From an uncultured Bacteroides sp. (GTDB taxonomy: Bacteria > Bacteroidota > Bacteroidia > Bacteroidales > Bacteroidaceae), in the NCBI GenBank assembly GCA_900552075.1, contig URYL01000010.1, positions 62,001 through 126,000 of the forward strand: a DNA stretch of 64,000 nt, in the 5' to 3' direction. The notes beneath the pieces were generated by a model. It had not been told where the DNA came from, did not search any database, and was given only the letters and a program-made list of their open reading frames with translations. Numbering within the stretch: position 1 is the stretch's first letter; each line of letters begins with the position of its first letter. The translations under genes and the position numbers were made by a program. Below are positions 17,408-25,796 of the stretch, in pieces.

Positions 17408-19792
17408 TTATGCATGCTTTACACGGTCACGCTCTTCCGCCCGTTTGGCCGAGTTCCAGCTGTTGAGGTCGCCCGTCAGGTAACCCGTGATGCGGCGCAT
17501 GCGCAGGATGTTTTCCCCGTTGCATACCGGACAGCGGCTATAGATGACCCCCTTGTAACCGCAGTCGTGGCAGGTATCTACCGGATGATTGATGGAGCCG
17601 TAGCCAATCTGTTCGTCGTGCATTACCTTGACAATCTTGGCGATGGCCTTCACGTTCTTCTGCGCTTCTCCATCCAGTTCCACATAGGTGATGTGTCCGC
17701 CTCTGGTCAAGGCATGGAAAGGAGCTTCCCGCTTGATCTTCTCCACAATCGTAATCGGTTCTTTCACGTCCACATGGAACGAATTGACGTAGTAGTCGCG
17801 GTCGTTCACTCCTTCGATGATACCGTATTTCCGTTTGTCCATCCGGGTGAAACGGCCGGAAAGTCCTTCTGCCGGCGTAGCCAGCACGGAATAGTTTAAA
17901 CCGTATTTCTGCTTATAAGCCTCTGCCACCTTGTTCATTTCTTCTACGGCCGCATAGAGCGTTTCCCAGGCTTTCGGATTATGTCCGTGTCCCTGTCCGT
18001 AGAGCGCCACCATGGCGTTGTGTCCTCCGATAAAGCCGATTCCCAAGGTACCCTGGTTCAGTACGTCGCCCACCTCTTCATTCGGATGACGCTGTGCTCC
18101 GCCTTTCCATACGTTGTTGCCCATCATGAACGGGAACTGCCGGGCGAGGGCCGTACGCTGGTATTGGTAGCGGGTGTATAATTGCTCGGCAATGAAGTCC
18201 GCCATGGAGTGGACCGACTGAAGGAAGAATTCCCGGGCCTTTTCCAGACGGCTTTCCGGAGTTTCATCCACAAGGGCCTCCGCTTTGCGATGCGCTTCGA
18301 TGGCCAGTCGCGGCAGGTTCATGGTCGTGAAAGAGAGATTGCCTCGTCCCAGTGAGGTCTTTTCTCCGTGCAGGTTCTCGAACACACGGGTACGGCATCC
18401 CATGGTCGCCAGCTCGTAGCGGTAGCGTTTCGGGTCGTCGGCCCGCCATTTCTCGTGCGTATTGAAAGGAGTGTCCAGAAACATGAAGTTCGGAAACAAC
18501 GCCTTGGCTGTGGTGCGGCAAGCCTGCAGGAAGAGGTCGAAGTTCGGACATTCGAAAGTCACCTTCCCTTCCAGGGCCGCTTCAAAGTCCTGCATGGCCA
18601 ATTGGTAGTCGGCATCCGAGTAAGTCACCCCGTTTTTGACCTTGAAAATCTGAATCGGGAACACCGGTACTTCTCCGTGATTGCCCAAGCCTTCGATGGT
18701 AGCTTTCAGCAATTCCTGGATGACCATTCTTCCTTCAGCCGAGGTGTCGGTACCGTAATTGATGGAACTGAAAACCACTTGGTTCCCTCCGCGGGAATGC
18801 ATGGTGTTCAGGTTGTGGATGAAGCCTTCCATGGCCTGGTGCGTGTCTTTGCGGGTTTGAGCCAGCGTCTTGCGCAGCACGTAAGCCAGTTCCTCCTGTG
18901 TCAGTGTGAGTCCTTGGCTTGCTAAAAAGTGGAGGTAAGCAGTACGCGTTTCTTCTCCGGCTTCGATACTGTGGAAATGCGTGCGTATCCCCTGAAGAAT
19001 TTCCTTTTCGTCGGTTTCTATTCCTTTGAGGTCGAACAACAGGCTGAGGTGCGTGGCCAGAATCTTCTGGAAACTCTTCAGTACCCCTTTGGCCATGAAG
19101 AAGTCGAAAGCCGGAATGGCCTGTCCTCCATGCTGCTCGTTTTGGTTGGTCTGGAAGATGATGGTAGCCAGTGTGGCATAGCTTTGGATGGACTGCGGGG
19201 TACGGATACTCCCGTTTTTAGTATGGAAACCTCGTTCAAACAAGTCGTCCAGGTCGTACTGGATACAGGTCGTCGTTTTAGTGGGATAATAATCCAGGTC
19301 GTGAATGTGGATGTCGCCCAGCTGGTGTGCCTCGGCATACTGCTTGGGCAACAAATATTTGTAGGTGTAATCCTTGGTGATTTCAGAAGCGAACGTCATC
19401 ATCTGTCCGGCTGGCGTATGACTCGACATGTTGGCGTTGCTCAGGTTCACATCGTTCTTGTCGATGGCCACGATGCCGTCCATGATGTGCTTGATATGCG
19501 TCTTGCGTTCCCGTTCGGTGTTGCGCCACTGGCGGTAGATGATGTATTTCTTGGCCACGTCCGGCTGCACCTTCATCAGTTCGTTTTCCACGAGGTCCTG
19601 AATATCTTCCACCCCGATGGTCTGTTGGGTGAAATGCGACACCACCTGTCGGGTGATGGCTTCTATTTCCTCCTCCTGGAAGTCGATGCCGGTTGCCTTG
19701 AACGCTTTGCCGATGGCATTGGTGATTTTTGCGGCCGAAAAGTTCTCCTGCTTTCCGTCGCGCTTGATGATACGGATTTCTGTCAGATTCAT
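17408..19792 (-). CDS. nrdD: Anaerobic (class III) ribonucleoside-triphosphate reductase
   Basis: A 794-residue oxygen-sensitive enzyme that makes deoxynucleoside triphosphates with a glycyl radical. The N-terminus is an ATP-cone (IRIIKRDGKQENFSAAKI, allosteric control). The C-terminus has zinc-ligand pairs CHDCGYKG and CPVCNG and the glycyl-radical loop RRITGYLTG about 20 residues from the end. A longer frame extends upstream to 19891 but would run through a cobalamin riboswitch, so the ATG at 19792 (MNLTEIRIIK) is the start. nrdG follows directly. Control by the riboswitch would lower expression when cobalamin is plentiful. Confidence 0.96.
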   Translation of the reverse strand: MNLTEIRIIKRDGKQENFSAAKITNAIGKAFKATGIDFQEEEIEAITRQVVSHFTQQTIGVEDIQDLVENELMKVQPDVAKKYIIYRQWRNTERERKTHIKHIMDGIVAIDKNDVNLSNANMSSHTPAGQMMTFASEITKDYTYKYLLPKQYAEAHQLGDIHIHDLDYYPTKTTTCIQYDLDDLFERGFHTKNGSIRTPQSIQSYATLATIIFQTNQNEQHGGQAIPAFDFFMAKGVLKSFQKILATHLSLLFDLKGIETDEKEILQGIRTHFHSIEAGEETRTAYLHFLASQGLTLTQEELAYVLRKTLAQTRKDTHQAMEGFIHNLNTMHSRGGNQVVFSSINYGTDTSAEGRMVIQELLKATIEGLGNHGEVPVFPIQIFKVKNGVTYSDADYQLAMQDFEAALEGKVTFECPNFDLFLQACRTTAKALFPNFMFLDTPFNTHEKWRADDPKRYRYELATMGCRTRVFENLHGEKTSLGRGNLSFTTMNLPRLAIEAHRKAEALVDETPESRLEKAREFFLQSVHSMADFIAEQLYTRYQYQRTALARQFPFMMGNNVWKGGAQRHPNEEVGDVLNQGTLGIGFIGGHNAMVALYGQGHGHNPKAWETLYAAVEEMNKVAEAYKQKYGLNYSVLATPAEGLSGRFTRMDKRKYGIIEGVNDRDYYVNSFHVDVKEPITIVEKIKREAPFHALTRGGHITYVELDGEAQKNVKAIAKIVKVMHDEQIGYGSINHPVDTCHDCGYKGVIYSRCPVCNGENILRMRRITGYLTGDLNSWNSAKRAEERDRVKHA

Positions 19793-19828
19793 TTTTCTGT
19801 AAATTAAAGAGTGAGACATAAATTTAGG

Positions 19829-19999
19829 CTTTTCCGGGCAGGTCTTCTGACTGATCTCTCGCCGTAGACGCCTTCCCATGAGCGGGCTCACAGTGGCTTG
19901 CAGAGCGTGTCACGGTTTCCACAAGAATCACAGCAGCAGGTACTGTTGCCGATTTGCACGACATTCCCTTTTGAAACGGTTAAGTTACCTTCGGAAAAG
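19829..19999 (-). promoter_or_regulatory. Cobalamin riboswitch upstream of nrdDG
   Basis: On the minus strand the leader has the B12-box core AATCGGCAACAGTACC region, the GCCACTG motif, a CATGGGAAGGC block and the closing GTCAGAAGACCTGCC. The closing P1 helix is CTTTTCCG (minus strand, plus coordinates 19992-19999) paired with CGGAAAAG (19829-19836). All conserved blocks occur in the standard order, 37 bp before the nrdD start. In the usual case B12 binding represses the gene below. Confidence 0.92.
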
Positions 20000-20202
20000 T
20001 GGAACAAAGATAGACGTTTGGGAGGAAAATAAAAAATGAAAATTTAGACAAGTTTCTAAATTTGGAAAACTTTTTTATCGGTGATTTAGCTTATAGCGTA
20101 TTGTAACGCCATATTTTGGTGAACTGTAATTTATACAGGTTTTTGAATATTGGAAACTTTCGGATTATTCCTTAGCTTAAGAGAGGAAGGGGAAAGGAGA
20201 AG

Positions 20203-20256
20203 AAAAAGTCCCTCACAACCCCCGGCAGCAGCCAGCGTACGGGCGTTGTGAGAGAC
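20203..20256 (-). terminator. Terminator of the tRNA nucleotidyltransferase gene
   Basis: GTCCCTCACAAC (20208-20219) pairs with GTTGTGAGAGAC (20245-20256) with one mismatch. On the minus strand it is followed by TTTTT. It starts 8 bp after the gene's stop codon. Confidence 0.7.
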
Positions 20257-20263
20257 GGGTAGA

Positions 20264-21694
20264 TTATTTCTTTTCGGGCAGGTTGATCGGCGTCAGGCCC
20301 ATCTGTTCCGCTTTTTTCAGCATAAAGTCGAAGGCCGCATCGTGTTCGTTCGGAATCACTCCGTCGAGGATGGCATCCTTGATGGAACTTTTCAGGCTGC
20401 CGATTTCACGGCAAGGCTGGAGGTTGAACACGTACATGATTTCCGCCCCGTCTACCGGCGGCTGGAAGTTCCGGATACGGTCTTTCTCTTCCAGATCCTT
20501 CAGTTTCTGGCGCACCAGCTTGAAATTGTCCAGGAAGCGCTGCTTGCGGGCTTCGTTCTTCGAGGTGATGTCGGCCTCGCAGAGCATCATCAGGTCGTCG
20601 ATGTCGTCGCCGGCCTCAAACAGCAGACGGCGTACGGCCGAGTCGGTCACTTCCTCGTCGGCAATGACGATGGGGCGCATGTGCAGTCCCACGAGCTTCT
20701 GCACGTATTTCATCTTTTCGTTCATCGGGAGCTTCATCTTGCGGAAGATTTCCGGAATCATCTTTTCCCCGATGAAGTTATGGTTGTGGAAAGTCCATCC
20801 CGCTTTGGGTTCCCAGCGTTTCGTTCTCGGTTTGCCGATGTCGTGGAGCAGGGTCGCCCAGCGCAGCCACAGGTCGTTGGTCACTTTGGAGATGTTGTCC
20901 ACTACTTCCAAGGTATGGTAGAAATTATCCTTGTGTCCGCGTCCGTTGCGTACTTCCACCCCTTGCAGGGCCACCAGCTCCGGGAAAATCAGTTCCAGCA
21001 GTCCGCAGCGGTCCAGGTCGATAAACCCTTTCGACGGAACCGGCGACAAAAGTATCTTGTTCAGTTCGTCGGCGATGCGTTCGCGGGAGATAATCTTGAT
21101 GCGGTCCTTGTTGCGTTCCAGTGCCGCAAAGGTCTCGTCGTCGATGTAGAAATTCAGCTGTGTGGCAAAGCGGATGCAGCGCATCATGCGCAGCGGGTCG
21201 TCGCTGAAGGTGATGTCCGGGTCGAGCGGCGTACGGATGGTCCGTTCCTTCAGGTCATCCAGTCCCCCGAATGGGTCCACCAGCTCTCCGTAGCGGTCCT
21301 TGTTCAGGCAGACTGCCATGGCATTGATGGTAAAGTCCCTCCGGTTCTGGTCATCTTCCAGCGTACCGTCTTCCACCACGGGTTTGCGGCTGTCGTGGCT
21401 GTACGATTCTTTCCGTGCTCCCACGAATTCCACTTCCGTGTCCTTGAATTTGACTTGTGCCGTACCAAAGTTCTTGAATACAGATATATGAGCACCTCGC
21501 CCCAGCTTCTTCCCGAAAGCCTGTGCGATTTCAATTCCGCTTCCCACTACCACTACGTCGATGTCCTTGGAGGGCCGGTGCAGGAAGAGGTCTCTCACGT
21601 ATCCTCCCACCACATAACATTCCAGTCCCAGCTCATCGGCTGTTTCCGAGATCAGTTTGAAAATTCGGTCGGTGAAGTGTTCTTTTAATTCCAT
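20264..21694 (-). CDS. tRNA nucleotidyltransferase / poly(A) polymerase family, HD domain
   Basis: A 476-residue class II nucleotidyltransferase with an HD domain, likely the CCA-adding enzyme. The N-terminal head has CYVVGGYVRDLFL, the metal motif DIDVVVVGSG, and RRDFTINAMAV. The binding motif for the flipped base is DPLRMMRCIRFATQL. An HD-type block WATLLHDIGKPRT with NFIGEKM follows at about 240-300. A longer frame starts at 21868, but residues before MELKEHFTD look like non-coding leader; the ATG at 21694 begins the normal fold. It may also have a phosphatase activity through the HD domain, as in some family members. Stands alone, with a terminator after the stop. Confidence 0.9.
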   Translation of the reverse strand: MELKEHFTDRIFKLISETADELGLECYVVGGYVRDLFLHRPSKDIDVVVVGSGIEIAQAFGKKLGRGAHISVFKNFGTAQVKFKDTEVEFVGARKESYSHDSRKPVVEDGTLEDDQNRRDFTINAMAVCLNKDRYGELVDPFGGLDDLKERTIRTPLDPDITFSDDPLRMMRCIRFATQLNFYIDDETFAALERNKDRIKIISRERIADELNKILLSPVPSKGFIDLDRCGLLELIFPELVALQGVEVRNGRGHKDNFYHTLEVVDNISKVTNDLWLRWATLLHDIGKPRTKRWEPKAGWTFHNHNFIGEKMIPEIFRKMKLPMNEKMKYVQKLVGLHMRPIVIADEEVTDSAVRRLLFEAGDDIDDLMMLCEADITSKNEARKQRFLDNFKLVRQKLKDLEEKDRIRNFQPPVDGAEIMYVFNLQPCREIGSLKSSIKDAILDGVIPNEHDAAFDFMLKKAEQMGLTPINLPEKK

Positions 21695-21903
21695 TCGTTG
21701 TTTCTTTTTCAATTTGCCTGCAAAGGTACAAAAAAATCCCTTTGTCCGTTTCTTGTCACTGATTTGAAATTCTGCGGTTGCCTTTCGGACAGGTGGTGGA
21801 CCTTGTTTCAGTACGCTGAACAGATAAGAATCTGGTAGAAAGCGGATAGGAAGGAGGAATTTTTTCAAATGCCCTTATGTAAAAAGCAGATTCAAACGGC
21901 AAA

Positions 21904-21995
21904 TTCTCTGTTTCACACTGTGAAATACAAAAACCACACTGTGGGATATATATTTCACACTGTGGGATACAAATCCCATACTGTGGAACAGAGAA
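21904..21995. repeat. 92-bp repeat: four CACACTGTG sites at 21-bp spacing (copy A)
   Basis: TTCTCTGT at 21904 and ACAGAGAA ending at 21995 bound four palindromic 9-mers, CACACTGTG or one-base variants, at 21914, 21935, 21956 and 21977, exactly 21 bp apart. The reverse complement of the block at 52189-52280 is almost identical. It lies in the gap between two divergent genes. The intervals 21700-21903 and 21996-22139 show nothing else recognised. Confidence 0.85.
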
Positions 21996-22139
21996 TATAT
22001 TGAAGAGTTTGGAGGAATATGGCGGAGCGTATGGAGAAATGCATAAAGGAAAGCGAGAGAAGTGTGGAAAATGCACGGAAAAAAGAACGAATGTGCGGAG
22101 GAGTTCCGAAAATAGTTGTATTTTTGTCGCTATAGAATC

Positions 22140-22976
22140 ATGTATAAACGTATGAAAAAGATTGGATTATTGATTTTTCCAATGGCTGTGGCCCTGTGTG
22201 GATGCCAGAGTGACGAGAAACGTGCCGGAGAGTTGTTCCAGCGTGCGGAAACGGCATATGCTGCCGGTGAGTATAGTTTGGCCAAGTTGCAGATTGACAG
22301 TATCCGTACCTTGTATCCCAAGGCATTTGAGGTGCGGAAAGCCGGCATCAAGCTGATGCAGCAGATTGATCTGGCCGAACAGACCAAGACGTTGACCTAT
22401 CTGGACAGTATGATGACGGTCAAACAGGCGGCCTTGGATTCCATTAAAGGGAAGTTTGTACTGGAGAAAGATACTGCTTATCAGGAAGTGGGCAATTATT
22501 TCTATCCTACCCAGGTGGTGGAAAAGAACATCGGCCGCTCTTTCCTGCGTGCACAGGTGAGTGAGCAGGGCGAGATGTCGCTCACTTCCATCTATTGTGC
22601 CGGGGGAAGCATCCATCACACGGCGGTAAAGGTGAGTGTGGACGATACGTTTGCGGAAACCCCGCAGTCGGTCGACAGCTATGAGACCACTGACCTCGGC
22701 CGTCCGGTGGAAAAGGCCGACTATAAGTTAGGGCAGGATGGAGGCGTCATCGCATTCTTGGTGGCTAACCGCGACAAGAAGAACATCCGTCTGGAGTTTA
22801 TCGGCGACCGTAACTACAAGACGGTGATGCGTCCGGACGATGTGAAGGCTGTGGCCGAGCTGAGCGAACTGGCCCGTGTGCTTTCTGCGATGGAAGAAAT
22901 CAAGAAAGAACAGAAAGAAGCCAATCTGAAAATCAAGTTTGTAAAGCGGAAGATGGAAGAGAATCCGGAAGAATAA
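22140..22976 (+). CDS. Lipoprotein with N-terminal TPR-like and C-terminal coiled segments
   Basis: A 278-residue predicted lipoprotein. The signal ends in CGCQS, a lipobox. Residues about 25-60 read like one TPR unit (ELFQRAETAYAAGEYSLAKLQID). A central helical part and a beta-rich middle (VSEQGEMSLTSIYCAGGSIHHTAVKVSV) follow, then a charged helical tail (about 245-278). I do not recognise a named family. The ATG at 22140 is chosen; a TTG further upstream is unlikely, and the ATG at 22152 (MKKIG) is a plausible alternative. It lies 92 bp before the GH3 remnant-bearing gap. Confidence 0.6.
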   Translation: MYKRMKKIGLLIFPMAVALCGCQSDEKRAGELFQRAETAYAAGEYSLAKLQIDSIRTLYPKAFEVRKAGIKLMQQIDLAEQTKTLTYLDSMMTVKQAALDSIKGKFVLEKDTAYQEVGNYFYPTQVVEKNIGRSFLRAQVSEQGEMSLTSIYCAGGSIHHTAVKVSVDDTFAETPQSVDSYETTDLGRPVEKADYKLGQDGGVIAFLVANRDKKNIRLEFIGDRNYKTVMRPDDVKAVAELSELARVLSAMEEIKKEQKEANLKIKFVKRKMEENPEE

Positions 22977-23082
22977 AATTCTCGGATATTGTTTTACCTA
23001 TTATGGATTTTGTGTGCAACAGGAAGCAATGCCTGTTGCACATTTACTTTTGTGGAAAATTTAGTATTATGAAACTCAAGAA

Positions 23083-23325
23083 TCTATAGGAGAAAACATG
23101 AAGGCGTCGCTGGAAGTCAAGAACACGAGTAAGGTTGCCGGGAAAAATATGACCAAACCGAAGAAAGAACTGAAGGTGTTTCAGAATACTCCGTTGCTTC
23201 AGCCAGGGGAGACCCAGAAACTCCAGTCCTAGATTCAGGTGGGGAAACTGGTTCCCTTCAATGAAAAAGACAGCCGTTGGCAAGTGGAGGGTGGATAATA
23301 CCAAGTACAGATGGCAGAGTGGTAA
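23083..23325 (+). pseudogene. Remnant of the C-terminal domain of a GH3 beta-glucosidase
   Basis: The plus frame reads SLEVKNTSKVAGKN, KPKKELKVFQ, LLQPGETQKLQ, a stop, then LVPFNEKDSRWQVEGG, a second stop and YQVQMAEW. This is the fibronectin-type III-like end of a family 3 glycoside hydrolase. About 15 residues of the usual VVQLYVSAP segment are missing, and two stops interrupt it. No catalytic domain is nearby. It is a dead 3' fragment. Confidence 0.8.
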
Positions 23326-23406
23326 CCTTTCCGATTTCCAAACATTTTAGCCGTATGGATTGTTATAGGAGGTGAAAAAAATCACACAATCTATACGGTT
23401 ATTTTT

Positions 23407-24981
23407 ATGAAGCAATTATTTCCCATGACCTTGGGGCTGTGGGTAGTGTGTGGCCTGTTTCTTTTCGGTTGCCGGAAGGAAAAACTGGAGACACCGCCTG
23501 AAAAATCCCCTGTAGAATCGGTCGATGAGACACAGGAGAAAAAAGAATCTGATACGGGAGCAGAAAAAGAGGAAAACAAACCCAATGAGCGGGAGGATAC
23601 AGCAGAAGACCTCGGGAAAGAGAGCGATGTATTCCGCGCATTGACCAATGGCGTCTTGCGGGGTGAGAAAGAAATCGCTGTCAGGGAGTTTCATATTCCT
23701 ACTGACAAGGCGGACAGTGTGTATCGTGCGTTCTTACGCAGTCATCCCCTGTTGTTTCACCTGAAAGTCAGTGGGAATATCGGTTACCGGGTAGATTTGG
23801 AGCATCCCGAATACCTGGCGGCTTTTCTGCCGCAATATGCTGTTTTGCCGACCGCCCTGCCCGACATTTATCCGCGTCTGGAAGAAAGTATGGAAAGTTT
23901 CTATGCCTTGTTAGACCATCGGATGACTCCGGCGGAGATTGCCTATACCCTGTATCAGAAAGTCTGTCAAGAGGTGGTATATGGAGAACGAAACGAGGAT
24001 TTTCCCAATCTGGCCTATGCTTCCTTTTCGGCTTTGGGCGTCTTCCTGACCCACAAGGCAGTCTGCCAAGGCTACAGTCTGTCGTATGCGTTGCTGATGA
24101 ACGGACTGGGCATTCCGACTGATTATGTGACGGGAGCCATAGCCGGTACTTCCGGGCATGCGTGGAACCGCATTTATCTGGACGGGAACTGGTATCATGC
24201 TGACGCGACTTTTGATGACGCCAGTACCTATAAGATGTTCGGGATGGGAAGCATCAACAAATATTTTCTTTGCTCGGACAATTTGTTTTATACTGCCTTT
24301 GCCCATCCAAAGCCACATCTGAATTTACCGGAACGCATTTATGCACCTTCTGGAAACAAGTTCGATTCGGAGAAATGCGTGGTCCGCCGGTACAATGCCA
24401 AGGGAGAAGTCATTAAGACCGAGGCCCGCTATGTCGACGGATATTGGTATTACCAGACGGCCTGTGATGGGAAAAAGCAAATCCGGAGAAGCGATTTCTG
24501 CGGGCAGCAGGCACAGGTCATCCGGCAGTTGCAAATGCCCTCGGTCATTGAAGATGTGGACCGGATGCAATATACCCGCGACCGGATTTATTTTATTGAC
24601 TATTTCAATGATAACTATTTTATCTGTTCGATGGACTATGACGGAAACAATTTCCGGCAGGAGAGAAAGATTTCGTACATCGATGCGGTAAACCCGAAAT
24701 TGAAATTGTCGCGTGACGACAGTGCACCGGTTCCGGTGTACAAAGGAGTAATCGCTTTGAGGGCAGAAGCCATGCTGGCCCGGTTGAGATTGCTGTATTG
24801 CCATGGCCAAGACGATTATTTTGAATTGTCGCAACCCCAGGCCAAGGAACTGGAGGCATTGGTGAAGAAAGCGGACGAGCTGCTCGAAAAACCGATGGGT
24901 GAGGCACAGGCCGATGGGTTGGCCAAGGAGATACGGGAGAAACGCAAAGCCTACAGTGTGCCTTGTTCGATGAGACTTTGA
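23407..24981 (+). CDS. Transglutaminase-like cysteine-protease-fold lipoprotein
   Basis: A 524-residue predicted lipoprotein: lipobox FLFGC (Cys22), then a low-complexity acidic linker (residues 25-70, rich in E, K, D, T), then a transglutaminase-core domain at about 170-300. The catalytic triad is visible: Cys220 in KAVCQGYS, His251 in SGHAWN and Asp266 in YHADATFDD. The remaining 220 residues include a beta-propeller-like segment with IRRSDFCGQQ and FIDYFNDNYFICSMDYDGNNF. The role is unknown; the family includes peptidases and amidases. It stands alone, and its transcript ends at a bidirectional terminator shared with the convergent thioesterase gene. Confidence 0.8.
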   Translation: MKQLFPMTLGLWVVCGLFLFGCRKEKLETPPEKSPVESVDETQEKKESDTGAEKEENKPNEREDTAEDLGKESDVFRALTNGVLRGEKEIAVREFHIPTDKADSVYRAFLRSHPLLFHLKVSGNIGYRVDLEHPEYLAAFLPQYAVLPTALPDIYPRLEESMESFYALLDHRMTPAEIAYTLYQKVCQEVVYGERNEDFPNLAYASFSALGVFLTHKAVCQGYSLSYALLMNGLGIPTDYVTGAIAGTSGHAWNRIYLDGNWYHADATFDDASTYKMFGMGSINKYFLCSDNLFYTAFAHPKPHLNLPERIYAPSGNKFDSEKCVVRRYNAKGEVIKTEARYVDGYWYYQTACDGKKQIRRSDFCGQQAQVIRQLQMPSVIEDVDRMQYTRDRIYFIDYFNDNYFICSMDYDGNNFRQERKISYIDAVNPKLKLSRDDSAPVPVYKGVIALRAEAMLARLRLLYCHGQDDYFELSQPQAKELEALVKKADELLEKPMGEAQADGLAKEIREKRKAYSVPCSMRL

Positions 24982-25041
24982 GAAAATTTGATACTGCGGT
25001 TCTCCAGTGAGTGGAGATTTTGAAGGGAGGACTGTAGAAAA

Positions 25042-25084
25042 AGAGACTGCTTCCAGTAGCCGGAAACGCAGTCTCTTTTTTATC
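25042..25084. terminator. Bidirectional terminator between convergent genes
   Basis: AGAGACTGC (25042-25050) pairs with GCAGTCTCT (25068-25076), with A and T runs on the outside. It lies between the transglutaminase-like gene and the thioesterase gene. Confidence 0.85.
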
Positions 25085-25223
25085 CTTCACATCGTCATTG
25101 ATGCTTAAGCATTTTCACGTTTCATGAGGTGCTTGATGCGTCGGATGCGGGCAAACGCCCCACTACATTCTGATTTCCAGGGAGGAAGCTGGAAAAATCT
25201 GAGGAGTCTGCAGGGATTTATAG

Positions 25224-25676
25224 TTAAGGTTTAACAGGTTCGGAAAGCTCATCGAGTGTTTTTCCTTCATAATCACAGATGGCCTGTTTGTAGGCCGGAG
25301 GAATTTCCACAGGTTCTTTGGTCAGAATGTCGTAGCCTACGAGCACGGTGCGGCACTGGCATTTCAATACGCCACTGGCTTTGTTGAAGGCCCGTTGCAG
25401 CATGGTGAAACTTTTATGCCCCAGATGGATGACGGTAGTTTCGATGATGAGGTCGTCGGAAAAAAAGACGGGAGCCAGAAAATCCGCATTAATATTGACG
25501 ACTACCACATTGAATTTTTTGCATTCGTCTTGTCCAAAGACATCGCGGAAATAGGAAGTCTTTGCAAAGTCGTACAAAGAAAAATAAACCGAATTGTTCA
25601 TGTGACCGTATTGGTCAACATCGCTGAAACGGATTTGTACGGGGACTTCGTGTTTGAATTTGATTTCTGCGTTCAT
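25224..25676 (-). CDS. Acyl-CoA thioesterase, 4-hydroxybenzoyl-CoA type (hot-dog fold)
   Basis: A 150-residue hot-dog-fold thioesterase of the YbgC/4HBT class. The catalytic loop is FSDVDQYGHMNNSVYF (about residues 17-32), matching the family pattern D-x-(D/M)-x-x-G-H-x-(N)-N-x-x-Y. The rest follows as alternating beta strands. It is cytoplasmic, and the substrate is not predictable from sequence (a short- or medium-chain acyl-CoA is typical). The ATG at 25676 lies directly before the domain. It converges with the transglutaminase-like gene and diverges from the sulfhydrylase gene. Confidence 0.85.
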   Translation of the reverse strand: MNAEIKFKHEVPVQIRFSDVDQYGHMNNSVYFSLYDFAKTSYFRDVFGQDECKKFNVVVVNINADFLAPVFFSDDLIIETTVIHLGHKSFTMLQRAFNKASGVLKCQCRTVLVGYDILTKEPVEIPPAYKQAICDYEGKTLDELSEPVKP

Positions 25677-25749
25677 AGTAATGTTTTTAAGTTTTTCTCA
25701 AATGTACATCTTTTTTTCATAAATCTGCTATCAATGGGGGAATATTTCT

Positions 25750-25757
25750 TACTTTTG
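25750..25757 (+). promoter_or_regulatory. Candidate -7 box of the sulfhydrylase gene
   Basis: TACTTTTG at 25750-25757 fits TAnnTTTG and lies 39 bp before the start codon. Confidence 0.4.
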
Positions 25758-25796
25758 TCCGTCATAATGAATTGTGGATAAAAAATATTACATAAG

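Noticed and set aside
19793..19891. Upstream extension of nrdD by 33 codons
   Set aside because: It is the 3' part of the cobalamin riboswitch in another reading; the ATP-cone begins at the ATG at 19792.
20342..21688. 448-codon plus-strand frame opposite the tRNA nucleotidyltransferase
   Set aside because: A mirror of the real minus-strand gene, without any known motif of its own.
21904..21995. CRISPR array as an explanation for the regularly spaced repeats
   Set aside because: Repeat unit is 9 bp with 12-bp gaps that are themselves similar, only four units, and no cas genes in the window.
25105..25170. Minus-strand tail ECSGAFARIRRIKHLMKRENA ending at a stop
   Set aside because: Looks like the end of a protein but is only about 21 residues, with no upstream frame. 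Could be a remnant; family unknown.
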